From Bacilli bacterium (GTDB lineage: Bacteria > Bacillota_I > Bacilli_A > RFN20 > CAG-826), in assembly GCA_017619815.1 (NCBI GenBank), contig JAFZRR010000026.1:1-22312 (forward strand): a stretch of 22,312 bases of DNA. The letters are read 5' to 3'. Under the pieces are notes generated by a model, which saw nothing but the letters and a program-made list of their open reading frames with translations, made no database searches and was not told the DNA's origin. The number at the start of each line of letters is the position of its first letter. Position 1 is the stretch's first letter. This document shows, in pieces, positions 13,571 through 20,335 of this stretch. The position numbers and the translations under genes are program-made.

Positions 13571-14023
13571 ATGGATAAAACTGTTCTTGCCTATATCAAA
13601 AAAGATGGCCAATTCCTCATGCTTTATAGGAACAAAAAGGAACATGATATCAATAAGGGAAAATGGATTGGTATCGGTGGTCATATTGAAGAAGGTGAAA
13701 CGAAAGAACAGGCTCTTGTTAGAGAGATAAAAGAAGAAACCGGTTTAAATGTTCTTCACTATATCTATCGCGGTGAGTTGTTATTCGTTAATAACGACTT
13801 TGAAGAAGTGATGTATCTCTATTTAGTGGATGATATATCTGGAAACGTCATAGATTGTGATGAAGGAGAATTAGCCTGGGTCAAACAAAACGATCTTATG
13901 TCACTCAATATGTGGGAGGGTGATTATAAGTTTCTTCCTTTATTAATTAATACAGATGAGTTTATCCGATTAGAACTACGATACTGTGATGACCAATTAG
14001 TGGAAGTCAAAGAATGGAGTTAG
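13571..14023 (+). CDS. NUDIX hydrolase (MutT-like)
   Basis: A 150-residue NUDIX protein from the ATG at 13571. A TTG 18 bases upstream is in frame, but that sequence is the -10 promoter element. The NUDIX box is complete: GHIEEGETKEQALVREIKEETGL (residues 37-59), matching GX5EX7REUXEEXGU, which binds Mg2+ and cleaves X-linked nucleoside diphosphates. The overall form resembles 8-oxo-dGTP diphosphatases (nucleotide-pool sanitation), but substrate cannot be told from sequence alone. A hydrolase gene follows four bases after the stop, so they form a two-gene unit. Confidence 0.9.
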   Translation: MDKTVLAYIKKDGQFLMLYRNKKEHDINKGKWIGIGGHIEEGETKEQALVREIKEETGLNVLHYIYRGELLFVNNDFEEVMYLYLVDDISGNVIDCDEGELAWVKQNDLMSLNMWEGDYKFLPLLINTDEFIRLELRYCDDQLVEVKEWS

Positions 14024-14027
14024 GGGT

Positions 14028-14930
14028 ATGAAACTAGGAAAATTTCTCATTAAGTTTTTCAATAAACTTTCTGATGATGAAACAAAGAAAAGAAGAAAGC
14101 ATTATCCTCCACACGGAGAATTTGAAGAAACAATAAATATTCCATACATTGAAGGCGATTATAATCCCCAACATTCTTTTGATGTGTATCTCGCAAACGA
14201 TAATAGAAATAACATTTGTTTAATCGATATCCATGGTGGAGCATATATCTTTGGCGAACATAAAGATAATTGGCCGTTTTGTTATAACTTCGCTAAACAG
14301 GGATTTGATGTCGTTAACGTTGATTATAAAACAAATGACGGCACTAGAAGCGTTAAAGATTCCATCAACGATATCGTTAAATGTTTAAACTATGTTTACG
14401 AGCATAGAAAAGAACTCGGTTTAGCTAAAGATAAATTTGTCATCACAGGTGACTCTGCGGGTGGTCATTTTGCTTTAACACTCGCGGAATTATTTGGCGA
14501 TGAAAAGTACGCCTCAAAGCTCGGATATAAGACGCCAAATATGGACGTTTTGGCGGTTTTAGTGAATTGTCCAGTCTATGATTTCGCTAATCTCAAGGAT
14601 GAAAATTTCACCGAAGCTGGCGCAAAAAGAATGTTTGGTCCTAAATATAAAAACAAGAACTACTTTGTAGATATCTGTCCAAAAACTCACTTGAAGTCTT
14701 TACATATGCCTTTATTTGTTTCAACTTGCACGCAAGACTTTATTAGGAAGCAAAGCCTCATGTTGATTGCCGATATGAAGAAGAGAGAAGATATCAAATT
14801 CTCCCATATCGATATTAAGTCCAAGAAGAAAGATATCGGACATGTTCATAATGTTTTACTTCCTAAATTAGCGGAGTCCCAACAAGTCAATGATGCAATG
14901 CGTGATTTTATCTTAGAAATAAACCGTTAA
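14028..14930 (+). CDS. Alpha/beta hydrolase, HSL (alpha/beta hydrolase-3) type
   Basis: A 300-residue cytoplasmic esterase-like protein. It has the HSL-family oxyanion motif DIHGGAYIFG (about 67-76) and nucleophile elbow GDSAGG (141-146, Ser143). A likely acidic residue lies in TCTQDF and a likely His in KDIGHVHN near the C-terminus. It carries no signal peptide. GGAG in the end of the NUDIX gene, 8 bases before the ATG, serves as ribosome site. It probably hydrolyses short-chain esters or de-acetylates a sugar or lipid; the substrate is unknown. No clear terminator is seen after it. Confidence 0.88.
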   Translation: MKLGKFLIKFFNKLSDDETKKRRKHYPPHGEFEETINIPYIEGDYNPQHSFDVYLANDNRNNICLIDIHGGAYIFGEHKDNWPFCYNFAKQGFDVVNVDYKTNDGTRSVKDSINDIVKCLNYVYEHRKELGLAKDKFVITGDSAGGHFALTLAELFGDEKYASKLGYKTPNMDVLAVLVNCPVYDFANLKDENFTEAGAKRMFGPKYKNKNYFVDICPKTHLKSLHMPLFVSTCTQDFIRKQSLMLIADMKKREDIKFSHIDIKSKKKDIGHVHNVLLPKLAESQQVNDAMRDFILEINR

Positions 14931-14949
14931 TTATTATTAATATCTTTGC

Positions 14950-14979
14950 TTGAAAGTTAACTTATACGTAGTTTATAAT
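14950..14979 (+). promoter_or_regulatory. Promoter of tRNA-Trp
   Basis: TTGAAA (14950-14955), 18-base spacer, perfect TATAAT (14974-14979), with the tRNA starting 12 bases later. Confidence 0.65.
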
Positions 14980-14991
14980 CTTTAAGCATGT

Positions 14992-15065
14992 AGGGGTGTA
15001 GCACAATGGCAGTGCAACGGTCTCCAAAACCGCTGATGCGAGTTCGATTCTTGTCACCCCTGCCA
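14992..15065 (+). tRNA. tRNA-Trp (CCA)
   Basis: A 74-base cloverleaf. Acceptor AGGGGTG pairs with CACCCCT; the anticodon loop CTCCAAA has anticodon CCA; discriminator G; CCA is encoded. A CCA anticodon reads UGG only, in line with UGA being stop here. Confidence 0.94.
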
Positions 15066-15079
15066 AGAATCGCATTAAT

Positions 15080-15107
15080 AGAAGGGTAAGAAAAGCCCTT
15101 CTTTTTT
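15080..15107 (+). terminator. Terminator of tRNA-Trp
   Basis: Stem AGAAGGG/CCCTTCT with a 9-base A-rich loop and six Ts. Confidence 0.85.
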
Positions 15108-15134
15108 CATATAAAAATCTACTTTCGTTTTCCA

Positions 15135-15165
15135 ACTCTCCTAACTGTTTTTCGGTTAGTAGAGT
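15135..15165. promoter_or_regulatory. Inverted repeat upstream of the GT8-PlsC promoter
   Basis: Arms ACTCT-C-CTAACTG and CGGTTAG-T-AGAGT pair over 12 positions with one mismatch (and one G-T), around a TTTTT loop. It lies 20 bases upstream of the -35 box and has no 3' T-run, so it is not a terminator. A protein-binding site is the simplest reading. Confidence 0.4.
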
Positions 15166-15185
15166 GAATAATATATTAAATAGAA

Positions 15186-15213
15186 TTGTATTTTATATGT
15201 ATTTTGCTATTAT
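15186..15213 (+). promoter_or_regulatory. Promoter of the GT8-PlsC gene
   Basis: TTGTAT (15186-15191), 16-base spacer, TATTAT (15208-15213) with extended -10 TGC. Confidence 0.6.
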
Positions 15214-15240
15214 TGTTTGCGGCCCAAAGGAGGGTTTACT

Positions 15241-17061
15241 ATGGAAAGAAGAAAAGTTGTTCGTTTATTCTTTACAGTTGATGATAACTATATTCCATTT
15301 CTATCAACAACATTAGCAAGTATTGTGGCACATGCCTCTAAAAAATACACATACCGTATTATTGTCTTACATACAGGTTTATCTATTGAAAGCAGAAAGA
15401 CATTACGTAAATATCAAAATAATAAAAATATCTTTGTATCTTTCTTTAATGTTTCCGCGAAGATGCAATCCTTAACTGTGAGATTAGACGTTCGTGACTA
15501 TTACACAATCACAACATATTATCGTTTATTTATCCCAGGATTGTTCCCAACATTTAATAAAGGTTTATATCTCGATAGTGACATCGTTTTAAATGATGAC
15601 GTCGCTAAACTATATTTCACTGATTTAGGTGATAACCTTGTCGGTGCTATTCCAGATGCTTCTGTTCAACTCTATGAAGAATTTGGTAACTACGTCGATA
15701 AAGTTATTGAGATGGATCACACCAAATACTTTAACGCTGGCATCTTATTAATGAATCTTAAGAAATTAAGAGAATGGAATTTAGAAAGACGCGTTATTAG
15801 ATTACTTAAGAAAGTCACCTTTAGAGTGGCTCAAGACCAAGACTTACTTAACTATTTATGTAAAGGCAAAACACTTTTAATTGAACCAAAGTGGAATGTG
15901 ATGCCTTTAGGTGAAAAGATGGAAAATCCATCCTTAATTCACTATAACTTAATGTTCAAACCATGGAACTTGAAGAACGTCATGTATGATGAATATTTCT
16001 TCAAATATGCCGAAATGGCGGGAACAAAAGAACAAATCTTAAAGAATAGAGACGCTATTCCTCAAGAAGCAGTGGAGAAGATTCTCGCAAGTGTTGATGG
16101 TGTAAAAGCGTTCTGCAATGCTGAAGCCGCAAAAGCGGGTGAATACTATGAAAAGATTCATGGTAAACCAAAAAGAACACCATACAAACCAATCGAAAGA
16201 AGAATTAGAGATAACGAAGTTAAACTTCCTCCTCTTAATGCTGAAAGACAAGCGATTGTCGATAAGATGCACGAATTAGAGAGACAAAGAAAGTTTGATA
16301 TCGATGTCGAAAACGATCCACCATATAGACACTTAATGCCAGGTGATGTCGATTACTTAAGAAGAAAATGGACTAGCAAAATTAAGACCATGTGGGCAAA
16401 TTACTATTCCAATTATTTCTTCAAACACCTTATTAAAAAAGGTGGCATTGTCATCGATGGTTATGAAGGTTTAGAAAATCTCAAGAAAGTGAAGGGTGGT
16501 GCGATTATTACCGCGAATCACTTCTCACCATTTGATAGTGTCCCAATTCACTTAGCATTCAAGAAAGCTACAAGACATAAGAAACTATACAAGATTATCC
16601 GTGAAGGTAACTACACAATGCCGGGCTTATTCGGTTTCTTCTTAAGAAACTGCAATACCTTGCCACTTGCCACAAACCCAACGGTTATGAGAGATATGAT
16701 TAAATCTGTTTCTATATTATTAGAAAGAGGTCATTTCATCTTAATTTATCCAGAGCAATCCATGTGGTGGAATTACCGCAAACCAAAACCATTAAAACAA
16801 GGTGCTTTTATCTTTGCGGCAAGAAATAATGTTCCAATTATTCCAACATTCATCACCATGCGTGACACTGATAAAAAAGAAGAAAACGGTGCTTTTATCC
16901 AAGCTTATACACTTCACATTATGGAACCAATCTATCCAGATGTCGGCAAAGACGAAAAAGAGAATATCGCTATGTTAAAAGCGGAAAACGAAAGAGTTTG
17001 CAAAGAACTCTATGAAAAAGTCTATGGTATTCCATTAGAATACCTCCCTGAGGAAAAATAA
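15241..17061 (+). CDS. GT8 glycosyltransferase fused to a PlsC-type acyltransferase
   Basis: A 606-residue two-enzyme fusion; the ATG at 15241 follows AAAGGAGG by 7-8 bases (an in-frame TTG at 15217 is rejected). Residues 1-260 are a family 8 glycosyltransferase: FFTVDDNYIPF, YYRLFIPGLFPTFNKGLYLDSDIVL with DSD metal site 112-114, FNAGILLMNL, AQDQDLLN and WNVMP/IHYN near 218-236. After a charged linker (about 265-385), residues 395-600 are a lysophospholipid acyltransferase domain with NHFSPFD (426-432; His427-x4-Asp432) and YPEQS (503-507). It probably glycosylates a lipid or polyol acceptor and acylates it, making a glycolipid or its precursor at the membrane. It is translationally coupled to the next gene. 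Confidence 0.88.
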   Translation: MERRKVVRLFFTVDDNYIPFLSTTLASIVAHASKKYTYRIIVLHTGLSIESRKTLRKYQNNKNIFVSFFNVSAKMQSLTVRLDVRDYYTITTYYRLFIPGLFPTFNKGLYLDSDIVLNDDVAKLYFTDLGDNLVGAIPDASVQLYEEFGNYVDKVIEMDHTKYFNAGILLMNLKKLREWNLERRVIRLLKKVTFRVAQDQDLLNYLCKGKTLLIEPKWNVMPLGEKMENPSLIHYNLMFKPWNLKNVMYDEYFFKYAEMAGTKEQILKNRDAIPQEAVEKILASVDGVKAFCNAEAAKAGEYYEKIHGKPKRTPYKPIERRIRDNEVKLPPLNAERQAIVDKMHELERQRKFDIDVENDPPYRHLMPGDVDYLRRKWTSKIKTMWANYYSNYFFKHLIKKGGIVIDGYEGLENLKKVKGGAIITANHFSPFDSVPIHLAFKKATRHKKLYKIIREGNYTMPGLFGFFLRNCNTLPLATNPTVMRDMIKSVSILLERGHFILIYPEQSMWWNYRKPKPLKQGAFIFAARNNVPIIPTFITMRDTDKKEENGAFIQAYTLHIMEPIYPDVGKDEKENIAMLKAENERVCKELYEKVYGIPLEYLPEEK

Positions 17062-17675
17062 TGTTACTTTATTCACTTATTATTCTTATTGGTAGTGCGA
17101 TAACAATTACATTGAATGCCTTCTTTAATCCTTTATATAAGGATAAGTGGTGGATGTATATCATTTTAGTCGTGGCCTTTGTTATTGCTGCGATCCTTAT
17201 CGATGGACTCGTTGCTTTAATTATTAGAAAGATGCCTGAGAAATGGTTTTCTAAAGATAAAGGAATGTTCAAAGCCAGTATGAGAGAACTAAGGTTCTAT
17301 AAGAGAATCGGCGTTGATAAATGGAAAAATCACGTTCCTGAATTAGGTATGTTCACTGGATTTAGCAAAGGCAAAGTGGTTAATCCAAATGATAACGAAT
17401 ATATCGGCCGTTTCATCTTAGAAGCAAGATATGGTGTCGCTATTCACTTATGGAGTGTTCCATTCTCATTCTTGTTACTATTAGGTGACTATAACATGTA
17501 TACCGGCCATCCAAACATCATTCTTACCATTGCCTTACCAGTTGCAGTGGTGAACGCCATACTTATTGTTCTTCCAGCCTTTATTCTTAAGTTCAATCTC
17601 CATAGATTAGTAAAGATTTATGAGAGTAACAAAAGAATGGAAGAAAGACATAAAAGAAAAGAACTCGAGTATTAA
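17061..17675 (+). CDS. CrtO-like (glycosyl-4,4'-diaponeurosporenoate) acyltransferase family membrane protein
   Basis: A 204-residue membrane protein with hydrophobic helices at about 2-20, 28-55, 130-147 and 153-176. The central block RFYKRIGVDKWKNHVPELGMFTGFSK, then YIGRFILEARYGVAIHLW, resembles the acyltransferase family that includes staphyloxanthin CrtO. There is no carotenoid gene nearby, so the substrate is more likely the glycolipid made by the preceding GT8-PlsC fusion. The start codon shares its first base with the stop of that gene (TAATG), and GAGG lies just upstream, so the two proteins are made together. The last codons and stop lie inside the terminator hairpin. Confidence 0.75.
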   Translation: MLLYSLIILIGSAITITLNAFFNPLYKDKWWMYIILVVAFVIAAILIDGLVALIIRKMPEKWFSKDKGMFKASMRELRFYKRIGVDKWKNHVPELGMFTGFSKGKVVNPNDNEYIGRFILEARYGVAIHLWSVPFSFLLLLGDYNMYTGHPNIILTIALPVAVVNAILIVLPAFILKFNLHRLVKIYESNKRMEERHKRKELEY

Positions 17676-17688
17676 ACTCGAGTTTTTC
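17662..17688. terminator. Terminator overlapping the CrtO-like gene end
   Basis: Perfect 9-bp stem AACTCGAGT/ACTCGAGTT, loop ATTAA, TTTTT tail. The loop contains the TAA stop codon. The reverse-strand tail (TTCTTTTC) is also U-rich, so it may work for both convergent genes. Confidence 0.85.
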
Positions 17689-17699
17689 TTTCGAAGAAA

Positions 17700-18791
17700 T
17701 TACCAACGGTTTTCCACGTATTCGCAGAAACCGTACATATCTTTTATTTCTAATACCGTTCCGTCATCTAATGTGACCGTTCCGTTATATTTTCCGTGTA
17801 CTTGATGGGAATTCATGCGGAGCACTAATAGGTTCAAGTCGGAGTGGTGATCAAGTGTAGGAGTAAGTGTGAGATTAAATCTTCCATCTTCACTTTCAAA
17901 TTCCCACACATCCATATATCTATTCTTCACAAAGTGTTTTACATCTACTGAACCGAATTTGTGAAGTTTGCCATCGTAGAATAACGCTGTTTCTGTGGCG
18001 TTACTTTCATCACCGATGCCCCATGTGATTTCAAAGCCAAATGGATGTTTCTTACCTTCTTTATCTAAAAGATAAGTTGAGGCGTTACCCCAATACCAAA
18101 CAAGTTTGTACGGAGTATTAACTCTGCCCCAATCTAACACGGCGAAAGTATCATCTTTGCTGAAATCCCATTTTTCTTCACCGAATGACACAAAACCTTC
18201 ACAAGGCATACAGTTTTGCTTTGTGGTCACAAAGAATCTGGTTGGTTTGTTTTTGAACGGAAGAACAGTGGTGATGTTTTCATGGTCTTTCATCATATCC
18301 ATCTCAAAGTGTGCTTCAATGGGAAGCTTCTTTTTCATCATTTTGACATCTAAAATACGACGGTTTTCCGTTGTTTCGAATTTAAAATGAGCTTTTCCAA
18401 TGGTGTATTCCAAAACATTTGGCTGATCGCTAAGTCCTGGAAGTGGATATTTTTTACCGCCGAAGAATAAGGACATATTATCGACAAGTTTCTTGCCTGT
18501 TGATAAATCAACAAGGACAACAGAAATATATCCCGCAAGAGAAATATTAGCAAAAGAGATTTGAGCCATTAATTTGCCGTTGGAGATTTGATAGAAATCC
18601 CATTGTTTTAATCTATTTCTTGGGCGAGATTTCTTTGCGTCAAAATTAAAGTAGTCATGACGGCCATAGCCACCTTTAACTATAAGGTTACCTTTATCAT
18701 CTAATAAATCGGTTTGTTCTTTATATTCGGTTTGGTTTCTTTTAGGAACATCACGAAAGTTGATATAAGTTCTTTTTAATTCTTTTGCCAT
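17700..18791 (-). CDS. DUF2804 family protein
   Basis: A 363-residue soluble protein that I recognise as DUF2804, from the pattern FAVLDWGRVNTPYKLVWYWGNAS followed by FGFEITWG and GKLHKFGSVDVKHF. The predicted fold is beta-rich. There is no signal peptide or membrane helix, and Trp/Tyr content is high. No biochemical function is established to my knowledge; a link to lipid or carotenoid-like ligands has only been guessed from fold. GTAAGGCAGGT upstream of the ATG gives a weak ribosome site, and TAGAAT (18822-18817) is a possible -10. It is monocistronic and convergent with the glycolipid-type operon. Confidence 0.8.
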   Translation of the reverse strand: MAKELKRTYINFRDVPKRNQTEYKEQTDLLDDKGNLIVKGGYGRHDYFNFDAKKSRPRNRLKQWDFYQISNGKLMAQISFANISLAGYISVVLVDLSTGKKLVDNMSLFFGGKKYPLPGLSDQPNVLEYTIGKAHFKFETTENRRILDVKMMKKKLPIEAHFEMDMMKDHENITTVLPFKNKPTRFFVTTKQNCMPCEGFVSFGEEKWDFSKDDTFAVLDWGRVNTPYKLVWYWGNASTYLLDKEGKKHPFGFEITWGIGDESNATETALFYDGKLHKFGSVDVKHFVKNRYMDVWEFESEDGRFNLTLTPTLDHHSDLNLLVLRMNSHQVHGKYNGTVTLDDGTVLEIKDMYGFCEYVENRW

Positions 18792-18881
18792 AATATGGAC
18801 CTGCCTTACTCTTTTAATTCTACTCTAAAACAACTTTTATTATGAAAAAAATGCGCATGTTAATATTTGTTTATGTAATAC

Positions 18882-18898
18882 TGTAAACTTTATTAACA
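18882..18898. promoter_or_regulatory. GlnR/TnrA-type operator, distal site
   Basis: TGTAAACTTTATTAACA matches the GlnR/TnrA consensus TGTNA-N7-TNACA exactly. It lies upstream of the glnA promoter. Confidence 0.7.
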
Positions 18899-18924
18899 AA
18901 GTTAAAACTGTGAAAATATACCTA

Positions 18925-18942
18925 TGTAAAGCAAAGTTTACA
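18925..18942. promoter_or_regulatory. GlnR/TnrA-like operator, proximal site
   Basis: TGTAAA-GCAAAG-TTTACA is a perfect 6-bp inverted repeat, one base longer than the consensus spacing. Its centre is about 43-44 bases from the distal site, close to four helical turns, and it ends 10 bases before the -35. Confidence 0.55.
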
Positions 18943-18952
18943 ACGTTTTTCG

Positions 18953-18981
18953 TTGACACGACATACGTATATATTTAGTAT
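18953..18981 (+). promoter_or_regulatory. Promoter of the glnA-glmS operon
   Basis: Perfect TTGACA (18953-18958), 17-base spacer, TAGTAT (18976-18981). A GTGAGGA ribosome site stands 7 bases before the ATG. Confidence 0.75.
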
Positions 18982-19007
18982 TTAATCAATTACGTGAGGA
19001 ATTAATT

Positions 19008-20333
19008 ATGAAACGTGAAGAAATTGAACGACTTATTAAAGAAAACAACATCTCTTATTTGAGACTTCAGTTCACAGATATGCTTGGAGATATTAAAGCG
19101 GTGGAAGTTCCAATTAGTAAACTCGATGACGCTTTAAATAATCGCATTATGTTTGACGGCAGTTCTATTGAAGGATTTGTCCGTATCAAAGAAGCCGATA
19201 TGTATCTTCATCCAGATGTCGATACTTTCTTAGTCCTTCCTTTTGAAAATAATGCCTATGGTGGTGTTGCTAGGTTTATCTGTGATGTCTATACACCTGA
19301 TGGAAAACCATTTGTTGGAGATCCTCGTTATATCCTTAAAAAACAAATTAAAGAAATGAATGATATGGGCATTGAAAAGCTTTATGTCGGTTTCGAACCA
19401 GAATTTTATCTTTTAAAGATTAACGGAGATAAGAGAGATTTATCTGATAACGCTTCATATTTTGATTTATCCCCATTCGATGGTGGTGAAGACATAAGAA
19501 GAGAAATCGCTTTAACTTTAGAAAACATGGGATTTGAAGTTCAGGCTTCTCACCATGAAGTAGGTCCAGGACAAAATGAAATCACATTTAAATATAGTGA
19601 TGTTTTAAGCGCGTGTGATAAGGCGCAAACCTTTAAACAAGTCGTCAAAGTTATCGCTAGAAATCATGGCTATCTCGCTTCCTTTATGCCGAAACCACTC
19701 AACAAACAAGCTGGTAATGGTATGCACACAAACTGCTCATTATATGACAGTAAAAAGGGCGATTTATTCTACGATGAAAAAGCGGATATGCAATTATCTT
19801 TACTTTGTAAAAAGTGGATTACAGGTATTTTAAATCACGCAAGAGAGTTAGCTTTATTAACCAATCCAATCGTTAATTCTTATAAGAGATTAGTCAGCGG
19901 TTATGAAGCCCCAATTTATGCTTGTTGGAGTGATGCGAATAGAAGTTCTTTAATTAGAATTCCAGCAATTAGAGGAAATGCGACAAGAACCGAATTAAGA
20001 AACGTTGACCCATGCGCAAATCCATACCTTGCTTTAGCAGGTATCCTTGCCGCTGGTTTAGAAGGAATTAGAGAAGTTGACGAAAAAGATATCATTGCTC
20101 CAGTTAAAGATAATTTATTCGATTTAAGTGAAGACGAAATTGAAGCTAAACACATTTCTCACCTACCAGAAACACTTCATGCTGCAGTTTATGATTTCAA
20201 AAAGAGTAAACTAATGCATAATGTATTAGGTGACCATTTATTCGAAAGATATATTGTCGCTAAAGAAAAAGAGTGGAAAGAATATCACACCACAGTGAGT
20301 GAATTCGAACTCAGAAAGTATTTGGATCGTTAA
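19008..20333 (+). CDS. glnA: Type I glutamine synthetase
   Basis: A 441-residue GSI-alpha enzyme that makes glutamine from glutamate, ammonia and ATP in the cytoplasm. Signature blocks are MFDGSSIEGF (48-57), EPEFYLL, HHEVGPGQNEI (metal site), NPIVNSYKRLV and NRSSLIRIPAIRGN. The length and the lack of the adenylylated Tyr segment fit the GSI-alpha form, which is controlled by feedback inhibition and GlnR rather than adenylylation. Arg59 in FVRI corresponds to Arg62 of the Bacillus enzyme, known for feedback inhibition. No glnR gene is next to it, unlike in Bacillus. Two GlnR-like sites and a strong promoter precede it. glmS follows after two bases. Confidence 0.96.
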   Translation: MKREEIERLIKENNISYLRLQFTDMLGDIKAVEVPISKLDDALNNRIMFDGSSIEGFVRIKEADMYLHPDVDTFLVLPFENNAYGGVARFICDVYTPDGKPFVGDPRYILKKQIKEMNDMGIEKLYVGFEPEFYLLKINGDKRDLSDNASYFDLSPFDGGEDIRREIALTLENMGFEVQASHHEVGPGQNEITFKYSDVLSACDKAQTFKQVVKVIARNHGYLASFMPKPLNKQAGNGMHTNCSLYDSKKGDLFYDEKADMQLSLLCKKWITGILNHARELALLTNPIVNSYKRLVSGYEAPIYACWSDANRSSLIRIPAIRGNATRTELRNVDPCANPYLALAGILAAGLEGIREVDEKDIIAPVKDNLFDLSEDEIEAKHISHLPETLHAAVYDFKKSKLMHNVLGDHLFERYIVAKEKEWKEYHTTVSEFELRKYLDR

Positions 20334-20335
20334 TT

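Noticed and set aside
15217..15240. Upstream TTG start adding eight residues to the GT8-PlsC protein
   Set aside because: The stretch contains the AAAGGAGG ribosome site for the ATG at 15241.
17662..17688. CTCGAG repeat as a possible recombination site
   Set aside because: It is fully explained as a terminator stem with a T-run.
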